In this document: piece by piece, positions 63,708 to 64,000 of the stretch
Position numbering within the stretch: position 1 is the first letter of the stretch
How the letters are laid out: every line of letters begins with the position of its first letter
Origin: Moringa oleifera
Lineage: Eukaryota; Streptophyta; Magnoliopsida; Brassicales; Moringaceae
NCBI GenBank assembly: GCA_021397835.1
Contig: JAJFZO010000889.1
Coordinates: forward strand, 806,001-870,000
DNA: 64,000 nt
Direction: 5' to 3'
The notes under the pieces: model-generated
Databases searched by the model: none
What the model saw: only the letters and a program-made list of their open reading frames with translations
What the model was told of the DNA's origin: nothing
Made by a program: the position numbers and the translations under genes

Positions 63708-64000
63708 TAATAGCTCAAAATGTTCTATTAATAATTTCTCTCTTGTTTCATCTGCAACGCCTTTAGTTCCATTACTAGAAATATCAAAGTACTACAGTAC
63801 ATATTTTTCTCGGTTCTTTAACTCAGCTGGAAAGCAACACCATCAGCCTCCTTCAAGTCAAAACCTGAAATCTTGTCGATTCACGACATGCGTGAAGAAC
63901 ATACAGAGGTTTGCCCACTCTCCACCGGGACAGCCCCAAAGAAGTCAGAATCTTAATGAGGAATGGATGTTACAGCCAGTGCAGCTCAGCACCAGCAAAG
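63708..64000. other. right end of window, continuing the inverted repeat
   Basis: Matches 5,690-5,960 in reverse complement, including TCGTGAATCGACAAGATTTC when read in the left-arm direction. No gene seen. The UBP27-like gene that lies beyond this block on the left would, on the right, fall outside the window. Confidence 0.55.

Larger units (their letters stand above)
33290..64000 (-). repeat. right arm of large inverted duplication
   Basis: Reverse-complement partner of 5,690-18,036 (block list under the left arm). The arm is longer by about 12.4 kb (40,630-53,060: gypsy body, EME1 exons 1-7, hAT relic), about 4 kb (54,915-58,966: second hAT) and about 2.5 kb (36,230-38,750: EME1 exons 10-12). 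Homology continues to the last base of the window, so the true outer end lies beyond. Confidence 0.9.

Noticed and set aside
5690..64000. Assembly fold-back (false palindrome) as the cause of the mirrored arms
   Set aside because: The arms differ by many substitutions, indels, a hAT insertion with target duplication and large deletions. A read fold-back would be nearly identical. Collapse of two divergent haplotypes is less easy to exclude and is listed as a refuter.
1..64000. Bacterial-type operons, CRISPR arrays, or a new defence system
   Set aside because: Gene structure, introns and families are all those of a plant nuclear genome. No direct-repeat and spacer array is seen.

Overview
The window is nuclear DNA of a flowering plant, most likely a eudicot. 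The protein-coding exons are short, separated by AT-rich introns with GT...AG ends, and match plant families (UBP27-type deubiquitinase, EME1 endonuclease, MGC-type CDK-like kinase, DUF3511, RGF/GLV/CLEL peptide hormone, TSL-kinase interacting protein). Decayed Ty3/gypsy, Ty1/copia, LINE and hAT elements fill the gaps. No tRNA, rRNA or CRISPR was seen. All exon coordinates were read by eye.

The main structure is a large, old, imperfect inverted duplication. The left arm runs from about 5,690 to 18,036. The right arm runs from about 33,290 to at least 64,000, the end of the window. Read outward from the spacer, both arms carry the same series: CDK-like kinase 3' end, DUF3511 gene, EME1 3' part, gypsy LTR, LINE 3' end, conserved intergenic DNA, RGF/GLV peptide gene, and a lysine-rich relic exon. 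The arms are similar but clearly diverged by substitutions and indels. The left arm is shorter because it lacks two parts of EME1 and because a hAT element sits only in the right arm.

Layout. 142-5,424: UBP27-like gene with several frame breaks and a lost splice donor. 5,690-18,036: left arm with an intact RGF/GLV gene (minus), LINE and gypsy relics, an EME1 fragment, an intact DUF3511 gene (plus) and a truncated kinase copy (minus). 18,037-24,200: AT-rich transposon graveyard with two copia gag relics facing each other and a tandem repeat of about 350 bp. 24,300-28,970: TKI1-like gene remnant. 29,899-34,261: intact CDK-like kinase gene (7 coding exons, 593 aa). 34,813-35,073: intact DUF3511 gene (minus). 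36,183-47,309: EME1 gene (minus, 12 coding exons, 555 aa) with a gypsy element in one intron. 47,530-51,020: hAT relic. 53,060-54,905: LINE 3' end. 54,915-58,966: second hAT relic. 62,168-62,485: intact RGF/GLV gene (plus).

The decay is asymmetric. The longer genes (kinase, EME1) keep an open frame only in the right arm, while the two small genes (DUF3511 and the peptide hormone) stay open in both. The UBP27-like gene outside the left arm is damaged; if the symmetry continues, a minus-strand copy should lie just beyond position 64,000. The genes do not form a pathway. The most interesting biology is the mirrored pair of peptide-hormone genes with an identical predicted mature peptide and a conserved core promoter.
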